Positions 44,912 to 57,148 are shown, counted from the first letter of the stretch. The stretch: DNA of 64,000 nucleotides from Auriscalpium vulgare (GCA_019915015.1 JAHBBC010000029.1:372001-436000); one strand, 5' to 3'. A program made the numbers and translations. The notes: a model not told the origin generated them from the letters alone.

Positions 44912-45421
44912 CTTGGTACGTCGTTTTTGTTCTGCGTTTGTGCCCGCGAAGTCTCATGAAGCGTTGGGCGATATCCAAAGACGGCCTTGCGCCACCTTGT
45001 GACGGTGGATTTGTATGTCCGTCCTGCAGAGCACGCACCAAGCTTGCCACTTCGCGCTCTCACTCGAAGCTAGGTCAAGCGCGAGCAGAGCAGCACACAG
45101 GGGACAGTCGTTCTCTGTCCATAGCTGCGTTGGTGTGCCGGCGCAGTCCACATACGGTCTTCTGCGAAAGGCATGTCGGTGTTCGAGGGCAGTCCTTCGC
45201 CTTATGCCTTGGATGTGTACAAGGACTGCGTACGACGAGGGTATTTAGAACGAACGACTCCTAGTGTACTACCTCAGTATCACCAAAATCGGAAGAATTC
45301 CCTACGGCATGCACATACACCTCACACACTTACTAGAATACGTATGCGAAGACACTCTTGTTCATAGACGTGAGAGATTCTGTATCCGTTCTCTCCATGC
45401 GACATCGAATATGTATATAAA
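44912..45421. other. Convergent 3' region
   Basis: About 510 bp between the PPR-like gene (plus) and the 45422-46108 gene (minus), tail to tail. No gene supported. Confidence 0.5.
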
Positions 45422-46108
45422 TTAGGCAACGTACTCCTCGGGCACGAGCGACTCCGCCCAGCGATCCGTCTGTGAGCGCCAAGAGTCGTCCACGAAAGCG
45501 ATGACTTTCTCATCAGTGACCCCGTACTTCTCATCATGCGCGATGCGCTCGAGGACCATCTTCCTGGTTCCCTTCACCGCCTCGCTCGTGTCGCCTTCAT
45601 AGTCCTCTTCCACCACAGCCTTCCACCAGCCTTCCCTCCCTCGGCCTTTCTCCGCAGCGCCGACGATATCCGACGCCTCGGAGCGCTCGACGTACTCCCG
45701 CGCGCCTTGGATGCTGCTCGCGGCATAGTACATGTAGTGCGAATCGACGCTCTTGAGGGCGTCGTAGTTGGTCTCGCGGGCGGCCCAGACGGCCCAGAGG
45801 TGCTCCGGGCGGCGGAGGCGCGCGAGAAGGTACGCGGCGAGGGAGAGCGCGCTGCGGTAGTGATCCGCGCGCTGATGGTAGAGCGTCTCCTCATCTATAA
45901 GGTAGAGGAGAAGGTTTTCGTCGGTAGCGACGGGCGTAGGGTGGTGGTGGGCGTGCAGGGAGAGGAGGACGACATGGCGTGGGGTGAGATGCGCGTCGGA
46001 TTCTGGGTCGGAGGGGTCGGTCGGCGCGTAGGAGACGCGATCCGCCCAGGAGGAAGGATCAGCGCGCAGGCTGAGAAGCAGCGAGTCGTTGATGGAGGTT
46101 GCAGACAT
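45422..46108 (-). CDS. Small conserved-looking protein of unknown function
   Basis: Single exon, 228 aa, starting MSATSINDSLLLSLRADPSSW. I do not recognise the family. It is soluble, acidic and helical, with repeated aromatic-rich segments (ETLYHQRADHYRSALSLAAY, YMYYAASSIQGAREYVE, WWKAVVEEDYEG) and no signal peptide or membrane segment. Strong third-position GC bias on this strand and a tidy end at EEYVA support a real gene. The frame is open for another 40 codons upstream (to 46228), but those look non-coding, and AACAATATGTC gives an acceptable start. Antisense frames over this gene are shadows. Confidence 0.75.
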   Translation of the reverse strand: MSATSINDSLLLSLRADPSSWADRVSYAPTDPSDPESDAHLTPRHVVLLSLHAHHHPTPVATDENLLLYLIDEETLYHQRADHYRSALSLAAYLLARLRRPEHLWAVWAARETNYDALKSVDSHYMYYAASSIQGAREYVERSEASDIVGAAEKGRGREGWWKAVVEEDYEGDTSEAVKGTRKMVLERIAHDEKYGVTDEKVIAFVDDSWRSQTDRWAESLVPEEYVA

Positions 46109-46618
46109 ATTGTTGTGGGCAGAGTGTGACTGAACAAGTGGGCGGAGTGCGACTCCGCGGGCAGCCCTTAGTAGTGCCAGGATCAATGGGTGGCTGTCCA
46201 GTGATGGTCGCCGCGGAGGCTCAAACACGGGGATACCGCCGAGTCAAACACGGGGGCGACTGCAGCCAGTGTCGCGATCGGGCGGTGGTCGCATGAGCCC
46301 GAGAGTGAGGAAATAAAACATGAGCGCACGCGGTTTGCACGTGAGCGCGTCTGCTTGTGAGCGCGTCTGCTTCCGAGGGCGCCTCGTCGGCTGTGCTGGC
46401 CCTGCGGCTGCGGGGGCTGGCTGAAGCTGGCTGGGCGCTGCTGGCGGGGGTGATGGAGATGGTGGCTGGATCGCGGTGGGCGGGTGAGAACGGTGCGAGG
46501 AATCGGGATGGCGAGCCGCGCGCGGAGCTTCGAAGCCGCGCCGGTGGCTCTGCCGTCAGCCGTTGGTTGGAGCTTGAGCTTGTGCTCTTGCGGCCTCTCC
46601 TCTCCCTCAACCGTCACG
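46109..46618. promoter_or_regulatory. Divergent promoter region
   Basis: About 510 bp between two divergent starts. No gene supported. The sequence includes a tandem GTGAGCGCGTCTGCTT at about 46341-46372 (two adjacent copies, the second slightly changed) of unknown meaning. Confidence 0.45.
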
Positions 46619-48140
46619 ATGCTCAAGATACCCTACCTCCTCCCCTTACTTCTCCTCCCTTCCCTCTCTAATGCTTTTTCCTGGCAGTTCAACAACGCCC
46701 CCCGCCAGTGCTCGAACGTATCCATATCCATCACCGGTGCTGGTCAGCCGCCCTACAGCCTCCTCCTTATCCCCAGCGGCCCCTCCCCACTCGCAAATAA
46801 CGTCGAAGTCAGGAAGATCCAAAACATCCCCTTCCCAGGCTCCAGCACAACCCTCAACTTCGACCTCGCATATCCCGCAAATTCCTCCTTCGTCGCCGTC
46901 GTATGTCGTTATCGCCCTCCGCTCCCTCGCCAATCCACTCACACACCGGCTTGCAGGTCAGCGACAACTCTGGATTTGGATCAGGCGGGACAAGCATACC
47001 CGCCACCGTCCTCACTTCCGACGACGCCAGCTGTTACAACCCTTCGCAGAGCGTGCAGGGACCATGGGTCTTCAGCATCAATCCCACAGGCGGCCTTACC
47101 CAATGCCAGCCGACGCGTATCTGGTATGAGCAGGAGGATGTCAACGGGTGCGTCTATAACTGCCGCCGCTCTGCCCCCATTCTGACCTCTCCGTCGCGCT
47201 ACAGGACCGTATCGTTCGTCGGCGTAATCCCCGGAGGCGACTCATTTAATATCCCTACGGGCACTCTGTCAACAAATCCGGACACCGGCACAGGCTTTAA
47301 CTGGACGGTTGATGTCCGTGGTGGTACCAATATGTTCATTGTCGGCAACGACGACCGTGGCTTCGGCGCGGGCGGAAGCGCGCCATACACCATCTCGTAT
47401 GCCTCCGACAGCTCGTGTCTGCAGAACGCATCGCCATCTTCCACAGCTGGCAGTCCTGCAGGCGGCTCTTACCCGACTAATACTGATGGTTCTTCCACGG
47501 GCGGAGGCGGTAGCGGTAGCGGAGGTGGAGGCAGCTCGAGGTACGTATACGCCTATCAGCGCATCTCGCGCTCGTTCTCACAGCGCTATCGTGCAACAGC
47601 AATACGGGTGCCATCGTTGGTGGCGTTGTTGGCGGAATAGCGGCGCTCCTCATCCTCACGATCCTCGCGCTCTGGCTCCTCAGGCGCAAACGCCGCTTCC
47701 ATGGCACCAAGGAGCGGCCCGTGAACATTCTGCAGGACGACGAGGAAGGTGACGGGCCAGGGCGGCACAACCTCCCGCAATACTACGAGCCTGAGCCCTT
47801 CCTTGTCCCGGATCCGACGCTCGGGACGACAGACGCGGGCTCGACACACGACAGCTCGGGACGTCCTCTGTCTGGCGAAACACAAGGCCTGATGCGTCCA
47901 GAAACGCCGGGGCAGCGTTCGATGACAAGCTTCTCGACAAACACGCGCAAGTCGGGCATGCCCCCGGTGCTGCGGCCGGTCAACGTAATCCAACACGACG
48001 ATGCCGGGCCTTCGGCCGAGCCCGCGGGCGAGGCGGAGACGATAGAGCTCCCGCCCGCGTACAACAAGCTGCGTGGTGGCGCGCCACCAACGGAGGAGAC
48101 GGCGACGGCGACGGCGCCGGAGACAGAGGTTGAGGCGTGA
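46619..48140 (+). CDS. Single-pass membrane protein with secreted ectodomain
   Basis: Exons 46619-46900, 46957-47147, 47205-47540, 47600-48140; 449 aa. Signal peptide at 1-19 (MLKIPYLLPLLLLPSLSNA). The ectodomain opens FSWQFNNAPRQCSNVSI, contains conserved-type phrases (PPYSLLLIP, DNSGFGSGGTS, CQPTRIWYEQ, FIVGNDDRGFGAGGSAPYTI) and ends in a Gly/Ser-rich stalk. A membrane helix lies at about 274-297 (GGVVGGIAALLILTILALWLL) followed by RRKRR and a long Pro/Glu/Ser cytoplasmic tail with a PPAY-like motif (LPPAYNKL) that could bind WW-domain ubiquitin ligases. This layout recurs widely in Agaricomycetes and looks like a wall or stress sensor, but no function is known. The micro-features of splice sites are clean. 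Confidence 0.85.
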
Positions 48141-49226
48141 GGCGTGAGGATGCAACGCACACGACAACGGCTGGTATGACGACGCTGACGATTTGACTTG
48201 CTCTGGTCTGCCTTGCTCCGCACCTCTATCTATCTCTATCCTTACCTTCAGTCCCGAGCACCATCTTCCGTTTCACGCTGATATCCACTCCCGCTCTTGG
48301 CCTCCACTTTCTGCGTACCGCTGGCGCACGGACGCTTCTCCTGTACACTGCTGCTCAAAATCCGTTCCATCATACCGTGCTCGGGTATCACCGTCACAGT
48401 TTTCACGTCTGCTACCGCGATATATATCATCACCGTCACTGTTTACACCCCGCATTCATGGATATCCTCCCGGACATTTCACCCTTTGGCATTTGCGTGT
48501 AGAATTATACCGTGCTTATTTGCTTACTGCTTTGTGCTCTACCATATATAATGACAGGACGGTTGGGGTGTGCAGCAATTCACGACTTTTGGTCGCGCTC
48601 ATGTTTTTAGTATCAATCAGCAAGCGCCGACACCGTAGTCGGCGCGTCACGACGTTTATCCTTGACTCCGCCCATCGACATCGTACAGCATGCTGTTTCG
48701 CGTCTCTATCAACTCCCGCGATGTTAAATGTTGCTGTTCGCGCGTGGAAACACCGTGTCGTCGCGTTGCGTGAGTACGTCGACCCGTGTGAAGCTGTCGG
48801 CGACGACGGACGTGCAGGCCGACTTCGCACGGCTCACTGCAGTCTGCGACCCACAACACACGTCTTCCGACACATGCTAAACATTAAATGGATCTTGGAG
48901 CCCGTTTGCTGCCCATCCGCTTGTTGATATTCCTGTCAAGTCAGGAGTGTCCGCCGTGCTGTATACACGTGTACAGTATGTAGTTGCCCCGCTCCTCGTG
49001 GTCCAGAGGGATTGTCGCGTGAAACAGTGAGTCGTCACTGCATACATTCACATAGTGCATGGGAGAGCCAGCCATTTCTACAGCGATCGGTTGCCTCGCG
49101 GCGAGGCACAGGGCATTGTCGTGTACCAGGCGTCGGCATGTAAGTAGTACTTGGCATGGGGTTTTTCATCTCTCCCTCCCTAACCGACAGTGTCGTATCC
49201 AAATCCTCATTTGCACCTGCGACAAC
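48141..49226. other. Intergenic, 1.09 kb
   Basis: It lies between two plus-strand genes. Frames present are short and rich in Arg/Cys/His; none is supported as a gene. It should contain the 3' UTR of the membrane protein and the promoter of the NACHT gene. Confidence 0.5.
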
Positions 49227-52200
49227 ATGCCATCTTTCCTGGACTTTATCTGTTGCCGTGCAAGCTCAGACACCGAGGCAAAGCGGGATGCCGTCCAGGA
49301 GATGAAGCACGCGGCAGATGGGCGGCCGTTGAGGGCAGAACGCAATGGTGCTCAGGGCAGGGGCAGGGCTCATGCATCGGCCGGAGAAGCAGCACCTACA
49401 AGTGCACACTCGGGTTCTCGACACCCAGTCCACATGCATACATCCACCACTCCGACGAAGTCAACTCATCCCTCACCTGCCGTTTACTCTCCCAACGGCC
49501 GTCCTGGTCCCACCGATATCTCCGCGTCAACCAGTACGCGAGCGTCCCCTCGCAGCCATGCATCCACGAGCGCACCTGGGTACACCGGTTCCCGTCAATT
49601 TACCCACCCATCTGCGCCTGCCAGCATATTGGGAGCGCCCAGCAGACATGGGTCTACCCGGAGCCAATCGAGGACGAACGGCGATTCTACTCCTACCAAT
49701 GCCCGTAGACATAGGGACCTGGGATCCTCCCGGGTCAGCAAGTCCGTGTCGTCTTTCAGGCCCGCCAGTCCTCGCCAGCACCGGCGATCGTATAGCAGTC
49801 ATGAATATGGCGCTGACTCAGGCGCAGGACGATCCGCTCCCTCCGGCTCTACGGGTTGGTCTCGTACCCCACCATCCGCTCCTCCCGTAGCCTCAATCTC
49901 TAGTCGTCATTCTACTGCCGCCAGTTCGAGAGGTCGGAGCGCCCACAGCCCGGCCACCCAAACTGCCAGATCATCCGGAGAATTTTCGATCGAAGTGGAT
50001 CCTCCTAGTCCGGGGCAGGAGAGCGATAGCCAGTCGCAGCAGGACAACTCGAGAGAGAGCAGTATTGTATCGAATCGGTCATCTCGGTCCTCCGTTCCGC
50101 TCGGCCTGCTGAAAGATGCCCTCTCTGCGGCTGCGAATGTTGTTGACGGCATACCCATCCCTGGCTTACGCGTCGCCATCCGTGGCATTCTTGAAATCAT
50201 CGACAGAGCTAAGGTATGTGTTGTCTGTCTTGAAGAGAAGATAGGAAACTAACCAGTGACCACAGATGAGCAACTCGAACGCTAAGTCTGCTCGAAAACT
50301 ACTAGCGATGATCGAGTTCCTCGACATGATTGCGCAGCGTCTCGCGCGCATTTCGACCAGGACCTCTGGGGCCCATGATTCATTGATCGATCGGTTCGAG
50401 AGGTGGGTCACTCTGTAAACAGGTCCACGCATGGTGTCTGAGGAAGCTATGATCGCAGACAGCTGAAACGCCTGGAACTATCTCTCAAGCACCAACTAGA
50501 GCAGCCTTCGCTGAAGAGGCTTGCTTTCAGCAAACGAAACGAGCATGAATTGGATGGCATCCAAAAGGAGATCAACAGGATATTGGATGAACTACAGGTA
50601 TTTCTCCCTCTTTTTGTAAGGACGAACTGGTTTGACTTACCTGCGGCAGGCTACCACTGGCATCGAAACTTTGGAAACTGTTCATAGGATGGATGTAAGC
50701 TGAAGTAGTAAACGATCATGTGTACGCGTCTCTGACCTCCTGCGGGATCTTATGTAGAGGCGCTCGCAGAGCTTCAACTCACACCATAGCATTATGACGA
50801 CAGCTATGTTGCTGGAACTTCGACTGCAACGAGCACCAGATGCGGCCTACAATTCCCCGCGCGAGGATCAACCAGCGCCCTACTATTTGCACGACACTCG
50901 TGTCTCTCTCCTCAGCGCCATAACGGCGTGGTACAAGAACGAGGCCCACAAATCTGCCCGGTTACTTTGGCTGCATGGACCTGCGGGATCTGGCAAGTCG
51001 ACGATAGCCCGCAAGGTCGCCGAGGTCGCCGACAAGGACGGGATACTTGGCGGCAGCTTTTTCTTCTATCGAGAAAACGAAGAACTGCGTGACCCATCCT
51101 CTTTCTTCCCGACCATTGCCTACCAGCTCGCCTTCTTTGACCCGGTGTACGGAGAGGCCATCGAAGGTGCCGTATCGAGAGAAGCTTACGCAGGGCATTG
51201 GCCTATTCGCGATCAGCTGCAGAAGCTCATAATCGATCCCCTCCGCGGCCTGCCCGAGTCAAGTAAAACCGTCCTCATCGTCGTCGACGCCATCGACGTG
51301 AGCAAGAGCAAGGATCCCCAAGCCGCATCCAGCATCCTCCAGCTGCTCATGGATGACGCGCTTCACGACAATCTTCCGTTCAAACTGCGGATCCTGGTCA
51401 CGAGCCGGACGGACAGCCAATATCAGACGATCTTTAGTTCGGGTCTCTATCGGAAGCGTGTTGCAATCCTCGACGCGGGTGAGGTTGACGCAGAGGACAT
51501 CAAGCGGTACCTTGAGACGAGCCTTAAAGCCGTGCCCAATTCTATGAACCTCACAAGCGACACCTATCGGAATTGGCCAGATGCCAAACCCCTCGCTGCT
51601 CTGGTGCAGCGGTCCGGAAAGTCGTTCATCTACGCTGCAACGGTCGCACGCTTCATCAGCGATCCGACGTATCGCAGTCCTCAAAAACGGTTGGAAGTGG
51701 TGCTTGGCTTACGCCAGGATACTGCGGACGCGGCGAACCCATATGCAGCGTTGGACGTGTTGTACCTCCAGGTGCTTCGCGATGCTCTGCCCGAAGGACG
51801 CGATCCCGACGATATCATGGCGTTCAAACAAATTGTGGGCAGTATGGTTCTCCTGCGCGAACCTATGACGATCAATACTTTGACGATCCTCAGCTCTACT
51901 GAGACTGCACCACTGCAATCACAGGACAACGTCGTCTATCGCCTCCACTCCATCATCCTTGCGCCACTCGAGCCGAACGAGTACGCTGTCCCGCGCTTTC
52001 ATCATCCTTCATTCACAGAATTCATCACAAATCCGGATCGGTGCACTACTCCGGACTTCTTCATCGACATCCCACGACACGAGAGGCGGCTGACAGTCTG
52101 CTGCCTACAGCTCATGATCGACAGTCTGGACTTCAGTGAAGACGGGATTACAATGGCGCACGTCAAGCATGTGAAACTTCCTCCTCTCATGAGCCCCAGC

Positions 52201-52654
52201 GAGCGCAGGAAAACCTGGCACATCCCGGAGATGCACTCTCACTACAGCCACTTGTACTGGGCGTCACACTTGAGCGAGGTTCCTGCCGGTGACGAAGAAG
52301 TCGTGAGGCATTTTGCGACGTTCATCACCCAACACCTCAAGGCTTGGTTTGACGCTGTCGTCCAGGCGGGTGTGCAAAGTCTCGCTGTTTACCTGAGCAT
52401 CAAGGTTGCTCTTGAGTGGGCGGTGAGCATCCTTGGTGAACTTCACTTCGACCCCCTTGCTGACGCCTCACTAGCAACAATCCTGCTGCGCTGCTGAAGT
52501 ACTTGAAGCCCTTCAAGACGCGGAAAAATCGACCAGCATTTATCACGCACGTGTTGTCGAGCAGAATGAGAGGGAGCTGGAGCACCGCCGTATGAGCAAC
52601 CCCAACGGTCAGACCCGCCGAGAAAATGCTCAACGACGCACCCACACAGCCTGA
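49227..52654 (+). CDS. NLR-like NACHT (STAND) protein with N-terminal helical domain
   Basis: Exons 49227-50213, 50266-50402, 50459-50597, 50650-50694, 50758-52422 and 52475-52654 give 1050 aa. Residues 1-280 are a Ser/Thr/Pro/Arg-rich disordered head beginning MPSFLDFICCRASSD (a Cys pair that could be lipidated). About 290-435 is an alpha-helical domain (LLKDALSAAANVVDGIPIPG, MIEFLDMIAQRLARI, QLKRLELSLKHQLEQ) like the MLKL/HeLo-like four-helix domains seen at the head of fungal NLRs. The NACHT core follows: P-loop GPAGSGKST (about 510-518), FFFYRENEELRDPSSFFPTI, Walker B LIVVDAID (about 609-616), sensor LRILVTSR. No WD40, ANK or TPR repeats follow. Fungal NLRs act in non-self recognition and cell death; the role here is inferred. 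If the last intron is retained, translation stops at 52497 (1015 aa). Confidence 0.82.
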
Positions 52655-52847
52655 AGCAGCGGCCACACAGCGCAGGTCCCTACCTTCCCAGGGCATCCTG
52701 GCCAAGTAGATGTCGCCGCAGGCAGGAGCGAAACTCCAATCCAGTCCGTGACAAATGGGTATATGTGTGCGAGTATACGATGTGGTATAAATGATGCGTG
52801 ATTGTGTTCAGTCGTAGCAATATGCCCGCCCAGATGGTCCTCGGTCC

Positions 52848-55567
52848 TTACGCATGGTCAAACGGCACAGCGCTCAGAGGCGTCGCCGGCATCCCCTCAT
52901 ACTCTCCAGGCCCCGTCAATTGCAGCGCATCCAGGCGCCACTCCTCCTTCGTCCTCCGACAGACGTTTCTGAACGCCGTCACAGAGCCCTTCTCTTGCAC
53001 CAGCACCATTGTGCACCCGCGCTCGGGACCCAGCGCGAACTCCACGCGCAGCCGTACCTGTTTCCCACCCGCGCTCATGTCGTGTACGAGCGCGCGCAGC
53101 GCGCCGTTGTCCGTGGACTCGACCGTTGCGCCGCTGACGAGGAGGATGCGGCGTGCCTCGGAGCGCGTCGCGGCGACACTGTCGAGCGAGCGCAACGCAC
53201 AAGCCTGTGCGCGCCAGTTGAAGAGGTTGGAGAACCACCCTTTGACCTCGCCGACGGCAGGAGAACCAAGGAGAGACTTGGGCGAGCCGAGGATGGGCGA
53301 GCCGCGCGAGGGTTGATGGAATTCGAGCGCCGGGGCTGGGAAAAGATGCATGAATACTCTGCGGAAATGGAGAGGAATGGTGCTCACGTTTGATCTTCTT
53401 CATCTTGCCGGTTGGCGCGCGGCGCAGCTGTTCCTGAATAGCAATATTCCCCACGTCTTTTCCGAGCCCGGCGACGCCTTTGCCAAAGCCTAGCCCATTC
53501 AACACTGAGCCCTCATGATCCCCTTGCTTCTTGGAGTTGTGCTCCGTCACCGCGTTCTCCTTATCCACTCCCGACGACGCGTCGCTTGAGCGCGACATGT
53601 CCCTTTCCTCGTCGGTCGACCGGCGCCCCACAGCATTTGTATAATGCGTAGCGGACGGCATTGCCATGGCCTCTGCGCGCGCCTGCACCTGCGCATGTGC
53701 GAAAGCAGCATTCAGCACGTTCATGCGCCCGGCGATGTCGTCGATCGTGCGCTGGAAGCTCACGTTATCGATGCGCGGCGCACTGACCGCCGGAAATATC
53801 GCGATGGGCGCATAAACCCCCGGCGAGGGGGGCGCGGCAGATGCGAGAGGGAGCATCAAGGACGTGCGAGTCCCTGGAGTAGAGGCTGGGTAGCCAGGTG
53901 GGGACTGCGCCGAGAGGAAGGGGTTCGGAAGCGGGCGCTCCGCATACCCGGCAGGGAACGGGGCACGAGGAGCAGCAACCACAGTCTGAGTGGAGCGATG
54001 CGGATGAAAGTTTGAGTGTGCGTGCGCGGGTGAAGGCGTGGAGATCGGGCGAGGTCGAGGGCCAGCAGGCGATATGGGGCGCGAGCGGCGGGTTGGAGAC
54101 GGCGGTGACAGGATCTGCTGCCACATCGGCTGGTGGAGGGCGGGGACCTGCACCTGGGGTACTTGCGGCTGGTGGTACGCTGGAGGCGCGGTCGAGTTGC
54201 GTTCCATTGGTGGTGGTGCGAACTTGAAAATGTGCTCTGTGCCCACGCTGAACGGGCGCGGCTTTTTCGAGAGAGGAGCCGAGTACAACTTCGTGACGGC
54301 CTTGGCGCGGGGATCGACGTCCATGACGATGCCCTCCGACTCGAGTGTGTGCACACGATGTGTTTGCAAGAGGAAGTAGAATGCCTTGGCCAGAGTGCCC
54401 GAGCCTGGTGGGCTGAGCAGCTCTGCGGTGACCGCGTTGACATCAGCGTGACGGCCCCAGATGACGCACAGAGACTCGAGGAGGTCGGGGTCGATGTGCG
54501 CGGCGGAGGGTAGAGGGCGCGCAAGCTGCGAGACTGGCGGCGCGGGGACGTAGACGATACCTGGCGTGTCGTGCGACAGCCAAGGATGGGCAAGGATATC
54601 TGGGATCTACAGCGCGGTCAGACCTAGACATTTTGGTGGCCGGGAGCGCACGTACGGAGATCCTATGAGAAACATCTACCACCAACATGCGCTGGATGAG
54701 GTCGCGGGCCTGCGGATCCACCGTTGGAGGGAGGTCATACTTGCCCGTCTTGACCTTGCTGAGAAGCGTTCGAACGTTCTTGTCGTCGAAAGGCAGTCGA
54801 CCTGTAAGCAGCGCAAAGAGAATGACTCCACAGCTCCAGATGTCAGTCGCCGTGCCGCTGTACTTGTGTCCGTTGACGATCTCGGGACTAGCGTAGTGAG
54901 GGCTGCCGCAGCTGGTCTCGAGCTGCAAACTGGGCGGGGCGAACGCCGCCATGCCCCAGTCGGCTATCTTGATGAGAGGCGGTTGCAACGAATGGATGAG
55001 GATATTCTCGGGCTTTAGATCGCGGTGAATGATGGAGAAAGCGTGCGCATAGTTGAGCCCATAGATGATCTGCTTGAAATAGGCAAGCGCCTCGGCTGGG
55101 GGGAGCTTGCCGCGATTGACGAGGAAGTCGAAAAGCTCGCCGCCTTCGACGTACTCGAGGATGAGGTAGAGCTCGTTGTCGCCTTCATAGACGTCGTAAA
55201 TGCGCATGATGTTGGGGTGATTCATGAGCTTCATCATGATGATCTCGCGGTCGATTCCGAGGCGCTGCTTGTCCGACTTGGCCTGGCGGCTGCGCAAGGA
55301 TGTGCGAGAGCTGAAGACAAGGTCGAGTGGGAGGATCTTGATCGCCGCGAGCTGGCCCGTGCGGCGATGGCGGGCGATCTTGACGTGCCCGCTGGCGCCC
55401 TTGCCGACGCACTCGCCGATGACCCACGGCCCAACATACTTCGCATCCTCGGGGTACTCGAAGGCGCCCTGTCCTGCAGCGGCCTTCTCCTTTTGCCAAC
55501 GGGTACCGTACTGTGTGGCGTACTGGACGGGAGGTGCACGCGGGGGACTGTCGATGACGCCGGGCAT
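52848..55567 (-). CDS. Gin4/Hsl1/Kcc4-type (NIM1-related) serine/threonine kinase
   Basis: A CAMK-group kinase of the family that links septin or bud-site organisation to Swe1/Wee1 and mitotic entry. Minus-strand exons 55567-54656, 54606-53388, 53335-52848; 872 aa. The kinase domain spans about 47-320: GKGASGHV loop, catalytic Lys77 (AIKIL), EYVEGGELFDFL, HRDLKPENIL (181-190), SCGSPHYASPEIV activation segment, and after the first intron RISIPDILAHPWLS. The Mg-binding motif reads DWG (203-205) instead of DFG. A long Pro/Ser-rich linker follows. The C-terminal 120 residues look folded (RRILLVSGATVES, VRLRVEFALGPERGCTMVLVQEKGS, FRNVCRRTKEEWRLDAL) and are consistent with a KA1-like lipid-binding domain. 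The exact subfamily member is not decided. Confidence 0.88.
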
Positions 55568-56292
55568 TATGGGGGGGTTAAAATGTGATGATAGAGTGAG
55601 AGTATACAGGGAGGGCGGGATAGGCGATGTGGCGGCAGGGGTCGTTGATGGTTAAGAACAAGAGCTGGCGGGAAGGAATCCGAGTGACCGCAGAGACACA
55701 TCCGACGCCCAGCCTCTTTGGGCGTTGGAACTCATCTGCTGTCAAGCAGCAGCAGACCTCTGAGGACGTAGAGGCTTCCGGTTGATTACAAAGTACGAGC
55801 CAGAATGATAGCAAGCAGCACATTAGGCTCCGAGGATATTGAGCCTGAGAGCGCGAGAACCAAGCGAGAACCCAGAGGATCAGAGAGGATCTCACCTGGG
55901 ATTTCTTGTACTATCCAAGTGAGCATTTTGAGGTGAATTTGCTTGCATCTGTAAAGTATGACGAAAATTCGTTCGGGGCAGAGAGTAGAAACCTCTGGCA
56001 AGACGGTCGTGATCTAAGTTAGTATGGCACCCGGGCCAACGCCGCGTGGTTGCGGTTGGCCCGCCGGCCCGGCTCTTCTGACAAGCACTCAGTGTGACAT
56101 CGCATTTGACAAGCAGAAACAACGGACGTCCAGTCCACTACATACTATGTAGCACAACGTAAAATCTCTTCACCAGAGAGTGGTAACCCAATCAAGAGAA
56201 CCCAGAACAACGATAAGGAGTGAAGTGTAAGTCAAGGAATGGATAGAAGGGCGCAGACGTGCGCTAGCCTCTAGGTGTGTTATTCACGTTCT
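55568..56292. other. Intergenic kinase promoter / DUF3455 3' end
   Basis: About 725 bp between two minus-strand genes. No gene supported. AC/AG-rich leader-like sequence lies next to the kinase start. Confidence 0.5.
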
Positions 56293-57148
56293 CTACAGAG
56301 TGCTACCATAGAACACTAAAAGCAAGGTCAGCTCGGTACAAAACACGGTACACTGTGAGAAACTTACAGTACTTCGCCGTGTACTTCACGCTGATGAGGG
56401 GAGACCCCGGGGTGCACTGCAGACACACATTATTCAGTCAAGGCCATCAAGAAGATTGAAGTAAATAGAACTGACCGAGGATGGAGGCTGTCCTGCCTTG
56501 GTGTTGACGCGGAACACCTGGGAGGCGAGCTTCCCGGCGGTACCGTTCAGCTCAAGCCAATCGACATCCTGGGGCCCAGTTGGGGAGGGTAGGTCGCCGA
56601 CCTTCGCCGCGACGACGTAGGCATCGGGATTGCCGGAGGTCTTTCCAGTTGACGTGAAATCGAACTTGGGAGATAGACCGCCGGCCGCGTTCGTGATGAA
56701 GTAGTGCTGTCCGAGGGCATCGAAGTTCTTCAGCGAGCGGAACACGCCGATCAAGGACGCGACGTTGAAAGATGCTGGGAGTTGGTTCCAGATGTTGTAC
56801 GCGTCATTCTGGATGTTGGCGAATGACGGTGTGTTATACAAGCATGAGATGTCGAACAGCTCCGCGTATGCGCCAGCGGTGCTGCATGCATCGAAACAAT
56901 CAGTACAAAGTTGGCGCGATAGAGATTCGGCGCACTCACACATATGCCCCAGCAGCGGAGCAGGTGTAGTTCTGTACGCCCACGCCGAGTCCGACGTAGC
57001 TCGGGGCGGTGGTAGGCGGGACGAGTTGAGTCTGATTAGTCGGCACCTGCAGTACGGAGGAGGGGACAGGGCATCCTGTGATTCTGGCGGGGGCAGCGAA
57101 GGCAGGAACAGCCGCGAGGGCGATGGTAAGGAAAGACAGGGCGAACAT
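56293..57148 (-). CDS. Secreted DUF3455-family protein
   Basis: Minus-strand exons 57148-56940, 56881-56476, 56416-56368 and 56315-56293; 228 aa. A signal peptide is clear at 1-18 (MFALSFLTIALAAVPAFA). DUF3455 landmarks are GLGVGVQNYTC near residue 55, AGAYAELFDISCL after the first intron, HYFITNAAGGLSPKFDF, DVDWLELN, and the C-terminal QVFRVNTKAGQPP with CTPGSPLISVKYTAKY and a last exon encoding LFYGSTL. Small terminal exons (49 and 23 bases) were placed from the conserved tail. The family is common in ascomycetes and basidiomycetes, is often upregulated in growth on plant matter, and has no proven enzyme activity. It stands alone, with 2.2 kb of apparently empty DNA upstream. Confidence 0.88.

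Noticed and set aside
52848..53400. Plus-strand 179-codon frame (52854-53393)
   Set aside because: It is antisense to the last exon of the Gin4/Hsl1-type kinase, which has the better protein sequence.
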